Source of the DNA: Heterobilharzia americana
Taxonomy: Eukaryota > Platyhelminthes > Trematoda > Strigeidida > Schistosomatidae
NCBI GenBank assembly: GCA_944470555.2
Contig: OX104132.1
Span: 2,303,755-2,367,754, forward strand
Direction: 5' to 3'
DNA length: 64,000 nt
The translations under genes were made by a program, and so were the position numbers. The notes under the pieces were generated by a model that was not told the DNA's origin, ran no database searches, and saw only the letters and a program-made list of their open reading frames with translations. This document shows, piece after piece, positions 29,975 through 41,399 of this stretch (positions are counted from its first letter, which is position 1; every line of letters begins with the position of its first letter).

Positions 29975-30640
29975 TGAGATCATTTAAAGAAGACTGGTGA
30001 TAACATTTAAACGAGGAGATGATCGGCATGGTTTTCAATCCACAACTCAATATGACTTCTGATAAACTTATTTAATAAGAAATATTTAAGGAAAGAATCA
30101 AAAGGCAGTTCTAACTATAACCTATTTAATCTATTTTAAGAGTGTAATCAAGTAAACACGTTTCGATTTGAACAAAGCACTCATCAGTTGCATACAATAT
30201 TCATTTTCAACACTTAACAAGCTATAGAAGTTAAATATCTATTCTATTTGTTAGCTACCATTAAAAGATAGAAAAAAAATGTAAGATATACACATGTACA
30301 TAGTACAGTACTATTAATTTTTTTATGCAAATTCCATAAAAATTCATACAAAAACATGTATGATCTACGTGAAGTGTATAGAAATTATTGGAAATATACT
30401 CAAATAGTACTCAACTTAATCATTACACTAAATCGAAATCAACTACTTTTTTATTCTTATCTTATCTCTTTACCTTTAATGCTAATATGATACTAAACAA
30501 TGATTTGAGTTATGAATGAAATCACTTCATAAAATAATAAGGTCATAGAGGAATGGTATAAACGTCTAATTAGACTTTTACAGTCAGTCATATAACAATA
30601 TGTGTATATAATTAATGAAGTTGCTTATTTGTATAGATCT
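29975..30640. other. AT-rich stretch with PLE-like end
   Basis: 30100-30230 (minus strand) carries 'caactgatgagtgctttg', then 'cgaaacgtgtttac', which resembles PLE pseudo-LTR ribozyme segments. The rest is AT-rich and unassigned. Confidence 0.35.
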
Positions 30641-30644
30641 AATT

Positions 30645-30775
30645 TAGTTTTGAATTGGTTGTGGCTAACTGAAGAATCAAGGATGAGTGTTTCGTCCTAT
30701 TTGGGACTCGTCAGCTGGATATACCTGTACCCCAGTGAGGTATGTTGTTCCTATTGAGACTCGAACCCCGTACCC
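30645..30775 (-). repeat. SINE-alpha tail, minus strand
   Basis: Left half of a head-to-head pair with 30776-31060; reverse B box 'gagactcgaaccccgtac' at 30758. Confidence 0.7.
30672..30724 (-). ncRNA. SINE-alpha hammerhead, intact core
   Basis: Minus strand: CTGACGAG, perfect stem II (gtcc caaata ggac), CGAAAC, then actcatc and cttgattc. Stem I pairs except for one mismatch. Among the best ribozyme candidates in the window. Confidence 0.65.
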
Positions 30776-31060
30776 CCCGTAACATAGTGGGTAACACCTT
30801 GGCGTTTAAAGCAATGGGCATGAGGTTCGAGTCTCAGTGGGAACAACATACCACACTGGGGTACAGGTACATCCAGCTGACGAGTCCCAAGTAGGACAAG
30901 ATGTGTGTCCTAGATTCCTCTGCTAGCTACAACCAACTAAATTACCATTATTGACATTCAGGCAATATTGAAGCATCCGCATACCAGCCCATACGCCCAA
31001 TAGAGGTGGAACAATTCGATCCAATACAACAAACAACGGAGAATAACAAGTATGTCAATA
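30776..31060 (+). repeat. SINE-alpha copy, plus strand
   Basis: A-box-like 'acatagtgggtaacacc', B box 'gaggttcgagtctcagtggg' (30822), ribozyme (30868-30920), tail, then the head of a following unit ('ggcaatattgaagcatccgc'). Confidence 0.75.
30868..30920 (+). ncRNA. Degenerate SINE-alpha hammerhead
   Basis: CTGACGAG kept, but CGAAA reads CAAGA; cleavage triplet GTC, 'ctagattcc' after it. Confidence 0.55.
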
Positions 31061-31154
31061 AATAGTACTAACTTAGTTCAGTTGAATGAACTAAATGTTG
31101 TCAAGTTGATATCACTGTAAACTTAGGAAGTACGAATTTAATACTTATGATAAC

Positions 31155-31260
31155 TAGTGACTAACGTTGGAATCCAGCTTGATGAACATTTTATCCTATT
31201 TTGGACTCAAACTTGTGACCGACCGCTCTAATCGCCAGAGTTACTGCCAAGGTATCCATG
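31155..31260 (-). repeat. Decayed SINE-alpha/epsilon fragment
   Basis: 'gttggaatccagcttgatga' with ribozyme traces ('ttttatcctattttggact'). Confidence 0.4.
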
Positions 31261-32199
31261 TGAAGAATTTCTAGACAATATAGTTATATGGTTCTGGATT
31301 TGCATTACTGACTTATGAGATGGTAAAGCATACGGTTATATGATTTGAGCCTTGTTGTTTACAACAGTGGATATAAAATAAAACACTATCAACTTTACTT
31401 TGCGAAAAATCACGGTTAACAAGATCCGTATAAACAAGATCATCTATATGAGTCTCCAAAGCATGGGGGGTTTCGCTAACCATCAGGATTCTTCCCTGTG
31501 TTCTGGGATCAGGGTGAATCCAGCTTCATAATTCTTTTAGTTTTTGCTGTTGAAGCAATCCCCAAAGGCATTAGCAATTTTACCTTACGAAAGCGAGTGA
31601 TATTCAGTCCGAAATGCCAATGATGTTTAACCCTATCCTCGACTGTATTTTGGTAGCCTAATGAGACTCATTTGTCTGCATTACAGATTCATGGATCAGA
31701 CCTCATACAAGAATATCTTTTCAGGAAGGTGAACGGCATTCAGTTTGCAGAGTCATGGAGACCTAAGTGATACGCGTTCCATGAACGTTTACCCACATGG
31801 AGCTGAATGCGGTTAAAGAACTGATTATCCAGTGAATCTGTACGCATCGAAGTTTGATATCTGGAAGGATTTTTAGATTATATGATCAGTAAGTAGAATA
31901 TTCTCTAACAGGAGTGTTAGTTTTCATGTGTATACTTTGCTTAAATATTTTCTCCTCGGCGAGAGAATTGATCCATACCATTTCCATTGTAAAGTCGATA
32001 GAAGTGAAGACCAGCTTGGAACTTTGAGCTGAGCCAAAATTATCCCCGAAACAGGTAAATAATACAGTCAGGATAACCCAAATGAGAGAATAAAGGTTAT
32101 TGGTTAGTAATGTGCCACGACTCAGGGGTAGTTTCGACTTCAACCATCCTCTCTAACTATATTAAACATCATGTTACTATTTGGTAGTGAAGATTTGAC
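31261..32199. other. Unassigned stretch
   Basis: No repeat family recognised. An 85-codon minus frame (31886-32143) has no motif support. Confidence 0.4.
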
Positions 32200-32490
32200 T
32201 AGTTGGCTTAAGGTCATGAGTTAGAGCCCCACTGACCCCAACAAGGCAGCAGTCTACATCGCCCACACACGAATTAAACCAAAAGACAGTGACTTCACCA
32301 ACTGGTACCACGTCTTCATCTGGCCACCCTGAATCCTCCTACAATTTGATAAATCTTCCCCAGAAGAGCATGTCGAGGTAGGCGGTGACTCTGAATTCAC
32401 AGCGCAATACATGTTCAACCCAATTTTCTTAAGGGGAATATTGTTTTCCTCGCCTCCTACCACTTTATGAAACCAGTCGAGAAACAATTC
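32200..32490 (-). repeat. RTE-3 LINE fragment, minus strand
   Basis: 'ccccaacaaggcagcagtct', 'agacagtgacttcaccaact', 'gaggtaggcggtgactctga'. Same family as 24310-24600. Confidence 0.55.
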
Positions 32491-32519
32491 AATCTTATGG
32501 TGGTATTCATCAAGCACTG

Positions 32520-32720
32520 ATATTAATTAAAGAAATATTAGAAACGTCAGAGCACTGGATAGCTGTTTCGTCCTAGTGTGAGGCTCATCAGCACTGCGCA
32601 CGGATGACATTATACACTAGGACCTTCAGGTTCTATGGACAGCACGCCATCATTGAGCTAGCTACTGGGTCGGAATCCAATGATCCGTATTTCTCAATTG
32701 TCTCTGACTTGCTGCAAAAT
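32520..32720 (-). repeat. SINE-beta copy, minus strand
   Basis: Tail, ribozyme, reverse B-box region and 'gctactgggtcggaatcc'. Faces the plus copy at 32815. Confidence 0.65.
32550..32602 (-). ncRNA. SINE-beta hammerhead, intact core
   Basis: Minus strand: CTGATGAG, stem II 'cctcacactagg', CGAAAC, short stem III (acagctat), ATC cleavage site, then cagtgctc. Stem I has one G-G mismatch. Confidence 0.6.
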
Positions 32721-32814
32721 GTGACCAGTGAAGCCAACCAAGTGGGATATGAGAACAGATAATCAACGATGATATTGGATGAAGGTCGCGCAATATCGTG
32801 AAATGACACAAGTA

Positions 32815-33015
32815 AGGGAATGTCGACCATTAGATTCTAACCCAGTAGATGAGTGATGACCTGCAGGTCCTGAGTTCGATCCCTGGAGGCCCGGGTCATG
32901 GGTGCACACTGCTGAGAAGTCTCATACTAGGGTGAAATAGTTGTCCAGTGCTCCCAGGTTTCAAATGTCTCCTCAACTGATATTATTCCGTGATGAATAC
33001 TGACTTGAAATCAGT
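32815..33015 (+). repeat. SINE-beta copy, plus strand
   Basis: B box 'gagttcgatccctgg' (32872), 'gggtcatgggtgcacactg', ribozyme remnant (CTGAGAAG, TGAAAT), tail 'gatgaatactgacttgaaat'. Confidence 0.7.
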
Positions 33016-33407
33016 CTGGAGGTAGTTAAGCACTACAAGGAGCTGGTTCTTGTACCTAGGTCGGTGCCCCATGACCACTGTTCCGAATGCTTCAGCAGCC
33101 CAGATTGATATTTCATCTTCAATAGTCGCTGAATATCAAAGTAAAGTTATTTACCTACGCTACGATATATAGGTATGAAATAAACAAGAAATCAAGTTAC
33201 GTATGCAGCCTGAAGAAAGTTGTTATGCGCCCTTTAGAAGTATATTTAATTAGCAGATTGTTACTATGCTGTGATAAAGCGGAATGAAATCTTGGGTTGT
33301 GCAAACATTAGAATTCTGTACCGGAGGCAATGAAACTCAGTCACCATCTCTTAAAAAAAGTATACTACTTACTAATAACGAGTAGTAACGTCGGATTAAT
33401 CTCTTTT

Positions 33408-33515
33408 TACACTGAGTGATGAATGGTGAGATGAAAATCTGGACAGCGGCGGGATTTAAACCAGCGACCACTAGGTTACCGGCCCAGTGCCCTACCAATT
33501 AGGCTTAAGAATGAA
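33408..33515 (-). repeat. SINE-gamma copy, minus strand
   Basis: 'gatgaatggtgagatgaaaa' tail, reverse B box 'gggatttaaaccagcgacca', reverse A box 'ccctaccaattaggct'. Confidence 0.6.
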
Positions 33516-33637
33516 AAGGAACTTATGCACAAAACTAAGGTGTCGACCGATTAAATCATGCTAGGAGTACGATTTTGCCTAACATCTACACGCTTTAAGT
33601 TTCAAAATAAAATATATTAACAAACTGAAAGTGTTAC

Positions 33638-34950
33638 CACGGGAGTACGAATATCCTCCATCATCGCAGACGTCTTTATGGATAGCTGGGAACAGATGAC
33701 TCTTCAAAAATTTAGTCCTACTCCAAATATATGGCTGCGATAAGTAGATGATACGCTTACAGAACTGAAATCGGAATATATCAATAGGTTCTTGTCGCAT
33801 ATAAATTCAGTAGTGAATCGAATCCATTTTACCTGAGACTTAGAATATGAAGAAGGTGAGCTAACAACAATTGATTGCAAGATGAAACGAACATAAGACG
33901 GAAGTTTAGAGACTAATGTCGTCTATAGGAAACCTGCCCATTTGAATAGCTACTCACCCCATCTCAGTTAAAGTACACCTATTTAAATGCCTAAGTGATA
34001 AGGTGACAAAGATTACTAGTGGGTCAGAAAATGTACGACAAGAAATTAGCCACATCAAGAATACCTCACATGTCTCAATTATTACCCACCTACATTTATA
34101 AGTAAATTCATGAGAAGCTGAAAGGAAGATATTAGCAGTGGTGGTAGTAGTAGCAGTAGTAATACAGGTGTTATTAATAATAATAATCCCACTACCAGTA
34201 GCAGTAATAAGGGTGATAGGGTTGAGAGAGAATTCAAAACCCCTCTGCTGTGTCACCATACAACGAAGGTATGTCAGAAGCATTACGAAGTATCCTCACT
34301 GAGGCTGACTGGGATTACAGTAGTGGCATTTACACCAACAAACTCACTGAGAAATAAGCTATGCAGGTTAAAATATCCTATCGATGGAATTGAGCAAAGT
34401 AATTTACTTTACCGAATCCCTTGCATTGATTTCCAGGTCAAATACATAAGTGAGTGAAAGTAGTCGACTAGTCAGGGTCGATTAGAATAACAGCGTGCAA
34501 TAGCTTAGCTAAATCACGATTAGTAGATTGTAATAAGATGAGAAATGTAGAGAAATGTAGGTCGACCGGCAATAGCTCTGCAAGCAATTACACACAATCA
34601 GTCACACAATGGGGTGGGATAGAGCGACAGTGCTTCAAACTAACTTAGTTGGTTAGAGGGAGGGAGGAAGGAGGAGGAGAGATTGATAACTGACTGTTTG
34701 TTTATCGAATCAACATCGAATACATGGAGGTAACAGGAATGTTTCTACACCTGTCCCAGATATATGGAGAATCCTACCACCCTTGTCATTACAGAGAAGG
34801 AGAGGTAATTAGCACTGTATAAACTCTGTCTCAAAGTTGTGGAGTTAGTTACCTGATTGACATGAATATGGACAATCAACTGTGTCGGAAACGTTGTTAT
34901 CCACCTAATGATACTATCCCTTCACTGTGTGTGACACTAAAACGGAATTA
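33638..34950 (+). mobile_element. PLE-B (subtype B1) 3' two thirds
   Basis: Opens within RT motif B (degenerate MGSP region, IADVFMD), then WLR*VDDTLTELKSEYINRF (motif C, Y replaced by a stop), LEYEEGELT, SLETNVVYRKPAHLNSYS. The post-RT region with CTA/TTA microsatellite (34138-34190), SPYNEGMSEALRR-type codons, a decayed GIY-YIG start (YRIPCIDFQVKYI) and a B1-type 3' end ('gttatccacctaatgatact') follow. Several stops. Inverted copy at 59155-60363. Confidence 0.8.
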
Positions 34951-35059
34951 CGGTTATCTCACTCAGATAATCAAATGACAATCAATATGATGCTTCCTCT
35001 CTCTGTAATTCAGTTAGATTTCGACTGGGATGAGAACTGTTGAATAGGCAGCCAATATG

Positions 35060-35180
35060 AATACGAATTCACATGGTAGTAACGGGATGGTAACCCGGTA
35101 GTCGGTGGTTCGAATCCAGCCATGGTTGAAATTCTCAGTTCACTTTCAATCATCACCCAGTATAAATAATCATAGCCTGC
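35060..35180 (+). repeat. SINE-gamma copy
   Basis: 'gaattcacatggtagtaacg', B box 'ggttcgaatccagc' (35107), tail 'agttcactttcaatcatcac'. Flanked by the similar 'ctcactcagataatc' (34954) and 'ctcactcagatagtc' (35197), possibly a duplicated flank. Confidence 0.65.
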
Positions 35181-35215
35181 CAAACTAAGGTTATCTCACT
35201 CAGATAGTCTAATGA

Positions 35216-35609
35216 AAATCTCCTTTTTATTGCGTGTCATTTCAATATTTTAGCTTTAATTTGTCAGTTTCTGATTGCATTCTATCCTCTCCAATTTGTC
35301 TTATGTGTATGTTAGATGAAGAAAAATAATTGAATGAATAGTAAAAGGTACATACAGGATGGAATTAATGTACACAGTAGTATGATATGAAGATAGTGAA
35401 GTTAAAGGTAGATGAAAATGAATGCATCCAACCAGCTGTAGTCGATTTGGAACCGTATCATCTATGCATCATCTAACATCTCAGATCTTTGATTTCTATT
35501 ATAGTAAGGATAACAACCGGATAGCCTGAATTCCGCTAACAAATACTACATTGACACGTATTGGGTTCATTGGTTAAGAATCCTGTTTCATCTTGACTGC
35601 CTTAAGTTT
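35216..35609. other. Unassigned stretch
   Basis: Nothing recognised on either strand. Confidence 0.4.
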
Positions 35610-35830
35610 ATTATTACTATTTATCCCTTCAGTTTCTAGTGGAATATAGGGCTTCATCATCTCATTCTTTTCTCTACAGTCTTCTCAACCTGTCTTCACG
35701 AACACCTATAACCTTTCATTTCTTCCTTACACCATCTCCACTATGTCATCCTCAGATGCTCAAACTCGTCGTTTCCTATTTGGGTTCCACTTGAGGACCT
35801 GGCGTATGTATGATATCCCCAAATCACTTG
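35610..35830 (-). repeat. RTE-1 LINE 3' end, minus strand
   Basis: 'tttctagtggaatatagggc' end, 'ctttcatttcttccttacac', 'aaactcgtcgtttcctattt'. Truncated. Confidence 0.7.
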
Positions 35831-35834
35831 GTTG

Positions 35835-36040
35835 GAGTCCAGTGATTCACACTGTTCTACTTCTTCCAGTTTGTAATATAGAGTGACTAGCCACCAATGT
35901 GGATGAATGTTTAGCACGTTCACCATGAAACCTGAACCTTCAGAGTTCGAGCCTTAATGGGGTGGGTTTATGCATTTGTACTGCAGAACAGTCATATGCT
36001 AGAATGAAACAGTTGTTCACAGTGTTGTTGAAATAAACAT
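35835..36040. repeat. Decayed SINE-beta pair
   Basis: Minus fragment then plus copy with 'gagttcgagcctt' B-box trace and 'catatgctagaatgaaacag' ribozyme trace. Confidence 0.5.
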
Positions 36041-36484
36041 AATTCCCCTCCCCTGGTATAAACCACAAACTGTATGCTATATATTTCGATAAATCATTTT
36101 TACTCCACTCTATTGACTGACTCTGATCGGCTATTCTCATCTATGTACTTGACCTTGACCGCTACTTACTGAACAGTGGTATAAGTTGCCATAGATTAAA
36201 CCAATGAACAAGATGACAGGTAACCAGAGAGAAGAAGAAAAGGGATGAAATAAATAAGCTGCATGATTCCAACTGCCAGTTAATTGTCAAATCGTTTTAG
36301 CCTCACTAATTTTTATACTAAGAAACAAGAATTTTATTTCTCCCTGTTCTAGACTTCTTCATTGTACTTATATCATAAGAATCGATAGACTATAGTGTAT
36401 ACAGATCGGTAGTTTTACATACAGTATACATATATTTCAAAGCAAAATGCTTCCAAATTGAAGCTTTATGAAGATTTATTTATT
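36041..36484. other. Unassigned stretch
   Basis: No repeat or gene recognised. Confidence 0.4.
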
Positions 36485-36640
36485 TCAGGTTCGTATTCAG
36501 TACCTGTTGATATCAATCGGAGAAACATTGGAAACCTTTGAGGGAACTGGATAGCTGTTTCATTTAGTATGGTACTACTCCTCAGAAGTGTGCACACCTA
36601 CGAACCGCGTATAATGATTGAACCTGGAACCCATTTTAAG
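36485..36640 (-). repeat. SINE-beta copy with ribozyme, minus strand
   Basis: Minus-strand ribozyme at about 36545-36602: CTGAGGAG intact, stem II 'tagtaccatacta', TGAAAC (C to T), acagctatc cleavage site, cagttccc. Confidence 0.6.
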
Positions 36641-36799
36641 AATAGTAACAATTGGTTATTGTCACTATTTTGACGATATGATTTTTTATTAATTTAACTA
36701 TCTGAGGTAGAAGCTGTGGTTGTTTGGTATTCATACTCACCTAACCTACAAGTTGCTGACGTAATTAAATTACCAGGAACTTGCTTGCATAATCTCTAT

Positions 36800-38265
36800 G
36801 ATGACAATATATTATTATTCCCTTGGGTTCTTAGTGGAACATATGGCTTCAGTGATACGTCTCCATTCCACTCTCTTCTCTGTAGTCTTTTCAAACTGGA
36901 GCCATAACTGCTCACAAGCTTTCATTTCTTCCTCACACACAATCTCTTCCATCTTACCCTCGCCTTCGATGCCCAACTAATCCTTTCCCCTTTGAATTCC
37001 ACTCGAGGGCCTTGTCTCACACGTGATATCCGCAGTCGGTCTTCTCAGTGTATGTCCAATCCATCTCCGCTTTCTGCTTCTCCATATTTGTTGCATGATA
37101 AGTTCTTGGTTGCTTAGTCGGCAGCCAGAGTTCATTGTTGCTTATTCTTTGTTGCCATCTATCTGATCTTCAGTATCGAGCCAGCGTAGGCAAGTGTTGG
37201 TGAATGTCTGTAGTTTGTTGGAAGTGGTTTTCGTGACGCGCCAAGTATCTGAACCATCACATAGAAGCACTGACTTGATATTGGTGTTAAAATTCGGATC
37301 TTGTTCTTTGTGTTGAGTGTAGAAGATATCCACACTGATTTCAGATTAATGAAGGAAAGTCTGTCTTGCTGTGTTTCCAATGCTGACTGGCTTTGACATT
37401 CTCGTCTGTGCCTGTACCGCCGCCTGTAGTTGAAACGATGCTGCCCTGGTCAGGCTGGTAGGTGAAAGAGACTACTTCCTTCAGGTTTCTCCCACTAATG
37501 GTGATTGGTGCCTCTTGTTGTTAATGCTGTTGTTGGTTGGGTATCTTCATCACCTCTGTCTTCTCTACGTCCACTTGAAGGAAGTCCCGTTTTCGCTGCC
37601 CTGCCTCTTCTGTTAACTTGTTGGCTTTCCTGTGTAGACCTTAGAGTTTGAGCGAGAAGACATTAGACATAAATCATCATCGTTGGCAAAATCCAAATCT
37701 TCTTGTGGGGTCTATTCATCAGTCCAAAGTATGCCCATCTTCTCGCACCTCACCGTTTGCTGCATGATCCAGTCCGCCACAATCAGGAAGAGCATGGGTG
37801 ATAGTAGGCAGCAACCTTGTTTTACCTATCATTCTGTCTTCACTTCAAAGGTGTCACTGCGCTTTCATTGAAGATTACTTGGCGTGTGACCTTTTCAGAT
37901 AGTTGTTGAATGAATTTGATAAAGATTTGTGGCACTAAGACCGTAGTATTGAAGCAACTGCCTGCCAAATTACTTCTCGATCGACGCTATCGAAGGCCTT
38001 TTCAAAGTCGATGATGTTGAGGTAGAGAGTTGACTGCCATTCTATACTCTGTTCAATGATGATGCGTAGCGTAGCGTTGCAACTTGATGTGCACATGATT
38101 TGTTCTTCTTGAAGCCAGTCAGCTAGCCTCTTCCGGTCGCAATTTTTAAATCCAGCGCATCTTTCAATCTCTCCAGGATGATGCGGCATAATATTTTGCT
38201 TGCTTTGGGTGGATAGCAGCATGATTCCGCACCAGTTCTTGCAAAGACTTAATGATGACAATTTA
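36800..38265 (-). mobile_element. RTE-1 LINE, 5' truncated, minus strand
   Basis: From the 3' end ('gggttcttagtggaacatat') through C-terminal domain, (KSVLLCDGSDTWRV frame at 37142-37333), the decayed FADD region, to motif A (YLNIIDFEKAFDSVDREVIW, frame 37935-38261) and upstream RT. Frames broken; 3' tail at 36790. Confidence 0.75.
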
Positions 38266-38588
38266 GTCGTTTTTTCACGAGGATCAACGTACCTCTACTA
38301 AGAAGTTTGTAGGTGGTGTAACTGACTTCATCAATATGGTATTCATCAGTGATACTGATACACACATAGCACTCGTAAGAGAACCCCATTCCTCAGCTCA
38401 GATCACTGCATAATCCGTGTTTTGTCCAAAATTATACAGCAAACTACACAAAACAGCCTTCACATGTCCGTATAAAAAAATCGTTTATTTCATGCTAACA
38501 ATTACGCACAGTATTCTCGAAGTATCTTTCAGAATCAAGCCATTGTTATCATTACTATTATTATTGTTATCGTTAGCATTAGTATTAT
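38266..38588. other. Unassigned stretch
   Basis: Nothing recognised apart from a short (att)n run near 38545. Confidence 0.4.
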
Positions 38589-38589
38589 T

Positions 38590-38770
38590 CATAAACTGAC
38601 ATCAATTGTAGAAATAATGAAGACCTGGCAGCACTTAACGTGTTGCCTGAGAGGTCTGAAAGTCCTAAGTTCGACCTCTTGCGGGTGGGTGCCTGAGTGC
38701 GTACTGATGAGCAGTCTCATACTAGAATGAAACAGATGTCCAATGCTCCCAGGTTTCTTCAATAGTTCAC
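38590..38770 (+). repeat. SINE-beta foldback/copy with ribozyme
   Basis: Minus tail at 38590-38635, plus body with B box 'agttcgacctctt'. Ribozyme 38692-38752: CTGATGAG intact, TGAAAC (C to T), agatgtc cleavage, caatgctccc. Confidence 0.6.
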
Positions 38771-38784
38771 CAAGTATAATCGCT

Positions 38785-39180
38785 TGTATTATACCGTCGT
38801 TGATTGAACCCAATTAATCGGTCTCATGTGCGGACACCTCGATATAACTTGTATTCTAATTATAATAACGATGGATCGTGGCTATTAGTGGAATCCAGGA
38901 TGCGTACTTCGTCCTATTTGGGACTCACAAGTCAGCTGGATGTACCTTCCTCCCAGTGAGTGTTGTTCCCAACGGGATTCGAACTCGGGAGTGAGAGCAT
39001 TATCCACTACATCACCGAGCCATGATACCCATTTCTTGTGCAATGGGTATAGTTTTGATATTTTCGTTTGTATTATACCATCGTTGATTGAACCCAACTG
39101 ATCAGTCTCTATTGGCATATGGGCTCCCTGTGCGGATGCCTCGACATTGCCTGTGTTCTAATTATTGTAATGTATTTGTA
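38785..39180 (-). repeat. SINE-alpha tandem, minus strand (about 1.3 units)
   Basis: Head of one unit (38785-38860, 'ccgtcgttgattgaaccc') followed by a full unit (38870-39180) whose head repeats the same text at 39080. Reverse B box 'gggattcgaactcggg' at 38980; reverse A box 'ccactacatcaccgagccat' at 39005. Confidence 0.8.
38890..38945 (-). ncRNA. SINE-alpha hammerhead with 4-nt core insertion
   Basis: Minus strand reads CTGA-CTTG-TGAG, then a normal stem II (gtcc caaata ggac) and CGAAGT, then gcatcctggattcc. Insertion shared with 40868 and 57930. Confidence 0.6.
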
Positions 39181-39548
39181 GTGATGTCAGTTCGTGATGA
39201 ATACAGAAGAGATATTCTGTGCGAGAAGATTATCAGATAATTAGGGTTAGCAACTGCTATCCAAATTAATTTTAAATCTGAAAACGTCATGAAGGAGTTA
39301 TGTTACAAGTAGCTGTTAATTCACTATTGCGTTCTCATACTACTACTCTACTACTCATATTTAAGTAGTTTATGTTATTTAAGTAAATTTAATCGGATTA
39401 TTAGCTCACAACTTTAATATAGGAAATAAAACTGAGAAACATTGTAATTCATTCCGCTTTAGTGTGGACAATAAAAAAACATTGTGTCCAAAACATTATC
39501 CCCTAAGTGATACAGTTTTATTTTTTGACCTATTTAGTAAACAAACTG
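39181..39548. other. Unassigned AT-rich stretch
   Basis: No repeat or gene recognised. Confidence 0.4.
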
Positions 39549-39885
39549 ACATGGCCAGAAAGAATAAGCAACAACGAACCAACCAAGAACCTATCGCTCA
39601 ACAAATATGCAGTGGAAGAAAGTGGAGATGGATTGGGCATACACTGAGAAGGTCGATTGGAGACATCACGAGCCAGGCCTGATGCTCGAGTGGCACCCAT
39701 ATGGGATGCGACGAGTTGGGCGTCCCAGTTGAGGGTGACATAGAGGAGATGATGTGAGGAAGAAATGAGAGCTTCTGGGCTGTCGTGGAGTCAGGTTCAA
39801 AAGTTTACAGAGAACAGAGTGGAATGGAGACGTGCTACTGAATCCATGTGTTCCACTAGGAACCCAAGGAAAAATAATAATAATG
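39549..39885 (+). repeat. RTE-1 LINE 3' end
   Basis: 'atggccagaaagaataagca' to 'gttccactaggaacccaagg' plus (ata)n tail. Short 5'-truncated insertion. Confidence 0.75.
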
Positions 39886-40194
39886 GTAAACAAACTAAAA
39901 TACTTTATGGAAGAATAGCTGGGATATAATACACACGACAAATCTCTTTACTTTCTAGCCAATCAGGGTGAAAGTATCCTTCAGAAGAAGATTTTATTCA
40001 ATTACTGATATTGATCTGTCATACTCTTCAGTCTTCAATACTGCTATGACAGACAGACAGACAGATAGAAAGAGATCGACTTATATGTCTAGATTTTCAA
40101 GAATTGTACTGTTAATCAATTTACATTCTCTCCTTGATAACCATGCAGAATAATGGTCAGAGATAAGTTTTGAAAGTGTGAGCCTTATGCAGCG

Positions 40195-40575
40195 TATATA
40201 ACTAACTTTACAAGAGCAAGTGAATTAAGGTGACCGAAAGCCTCAACTTGTCCTTAACGTACTCTGGAATTAATTGCTGATTATAGAAGGTGAGGTGTAG
40301 CTTTATATAGAAGAAGAATGTCTTCTTCAGTGATTTGGACAGCTGACTCTTCAGAATCTCTGCTGCCATATCAACTTTCAAACCAATGTCCATAAACAAT
40401 GTCTTCTTTAGAATTATGAATACTTGCTCTATAGTCGGTTTTAATTTCAAGTTTTTCTCAATAAATTTGATTCTTGAAGATAAAGGAATGGATCAGATTA
40501 CTTTACCTGCTGAAATAGGGACCCAGCTATGGAAATTTAAGTATTAACCATTTCATATAGGTTTCCTATAAACCA
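40195..40575 (-). pseudogene. PLE fragment between RT and GIY-YIG, minus strand
   Basis: Reads VYRKP (about 40570) and YLNFHSWVPISAG, then an 80-codon open piece with AAEILKSQLSKSLKKTFFFY and KLHLTFYNQQLIPEYVKDKL. This matches the linker seen in PLEs (LPYRG..N..ILKRRL...AAKL in PLE-A). Family close to, but not the same as, PLE-A. Stops at YRKP*NG*. Confidence 0.6.
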
Positions 40576-40689
40576 ATCTCTCTCTCTCTCTTCAAGACGA
40601 TAGGAATCAGTGATTGAGAAGTGAATCTTGATGACATGGTTGAAAATCGATCATATATTTACTCTTCAATGTTCTATAATTGTTAAATT

Positions 40690-40955
40690 AGTGTTATTGC
40701 TTGTATTACACCGTCGTTGATTGGACCGAACTGATCAGTCTCTGTTGGCATACCTGTGGCATAAGAAGTGGTTATCGTGGCTCGGTGGTGTAGTGGATAA
40801 CGCGCTGGCGTTTGAAGTGATCGCTCCCTAGTCCCGATGGGAACAACAACACTCACTGGGAAGCAGGTACATCCAGTTGACTAGTGAGTCCCAAATAGGA
40901 CGAAATGCGCATCCTGGATTCCACTGCTAGCTACTACCCATCATTACTAAACATT
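40690..40955 (+). repeat. SINE-alpha head-to-head pair, main copy plus strand
   Basis: A minus head (40690-40765, 'ccgtcgttgattggaccg') meets a plus copy whose tRNA-like start is well kept: A box 'tggctcggtggtgtagtgga' (40779), decayed B box 'ctccctagtcccgatggg' (40826), 'cactgggaagcaggtac', ribozyme, 'ctgctagctactacccatca'. Confidence 0.75.
40868..40924 (+). ncRNA. SINE-alpha hammerhead with 4-nt core insertion
   Basis: TTGA-CTAG-TGAG, normal stem II, CGAAAT, tgcgcatc cleavage site and a full stem I partner ctggattcc. Everything except the CTGATGA strand is canonical. Confidence 0.6.
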
Positions 40956-41194
40956 GTTAAATTAGTGTTTAAAAAAAAGTAGTACGCATTATCTGGGACT
41001 TTCAACTAATGATGACATCTTTAGACATTTTATCAATGTGTCTTCATACTACAGGTGATTCGTAGCGTATATCTTGCAATCAACAGAGGATTCCATCGAA
41101 TTTGTAAAATGTATGCCATCAAGACAAAAAACCTTCAACCTACCGGAGTAAATGGCTCGATTCTATGCTGACAGTTTATTGAGGATCGATTATA

Positions 41195-41345
41195 ATTGAA
41201 ATACACTCAACTGGTGAGTCACCGCTACTGTGCACCAGTTAATGTTACTACTATCAGGCTAGCGACTGTAAACCTCAATAGGTGGAGCGGAACTCAGACA
41301 TCTAACCTATCAGTTGAAAGTTATCTCCTTAAACCAATAAGCGTA
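41195..41345 (-). repeat. SINE-epsilon copy, minus strand
   Basis: 'gtgcaccagttaatgttact', reverse B-box trace 'ggagcggaactcagac', 'cctatcagttgaaagttatc'; matches 25490-25625. Confidence 0.5.
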
Positions 41346-41399
41346 ATTCTATAACCGTGCCATCTATCTCAACATACTATTTTAATACAAGGAAATTAA

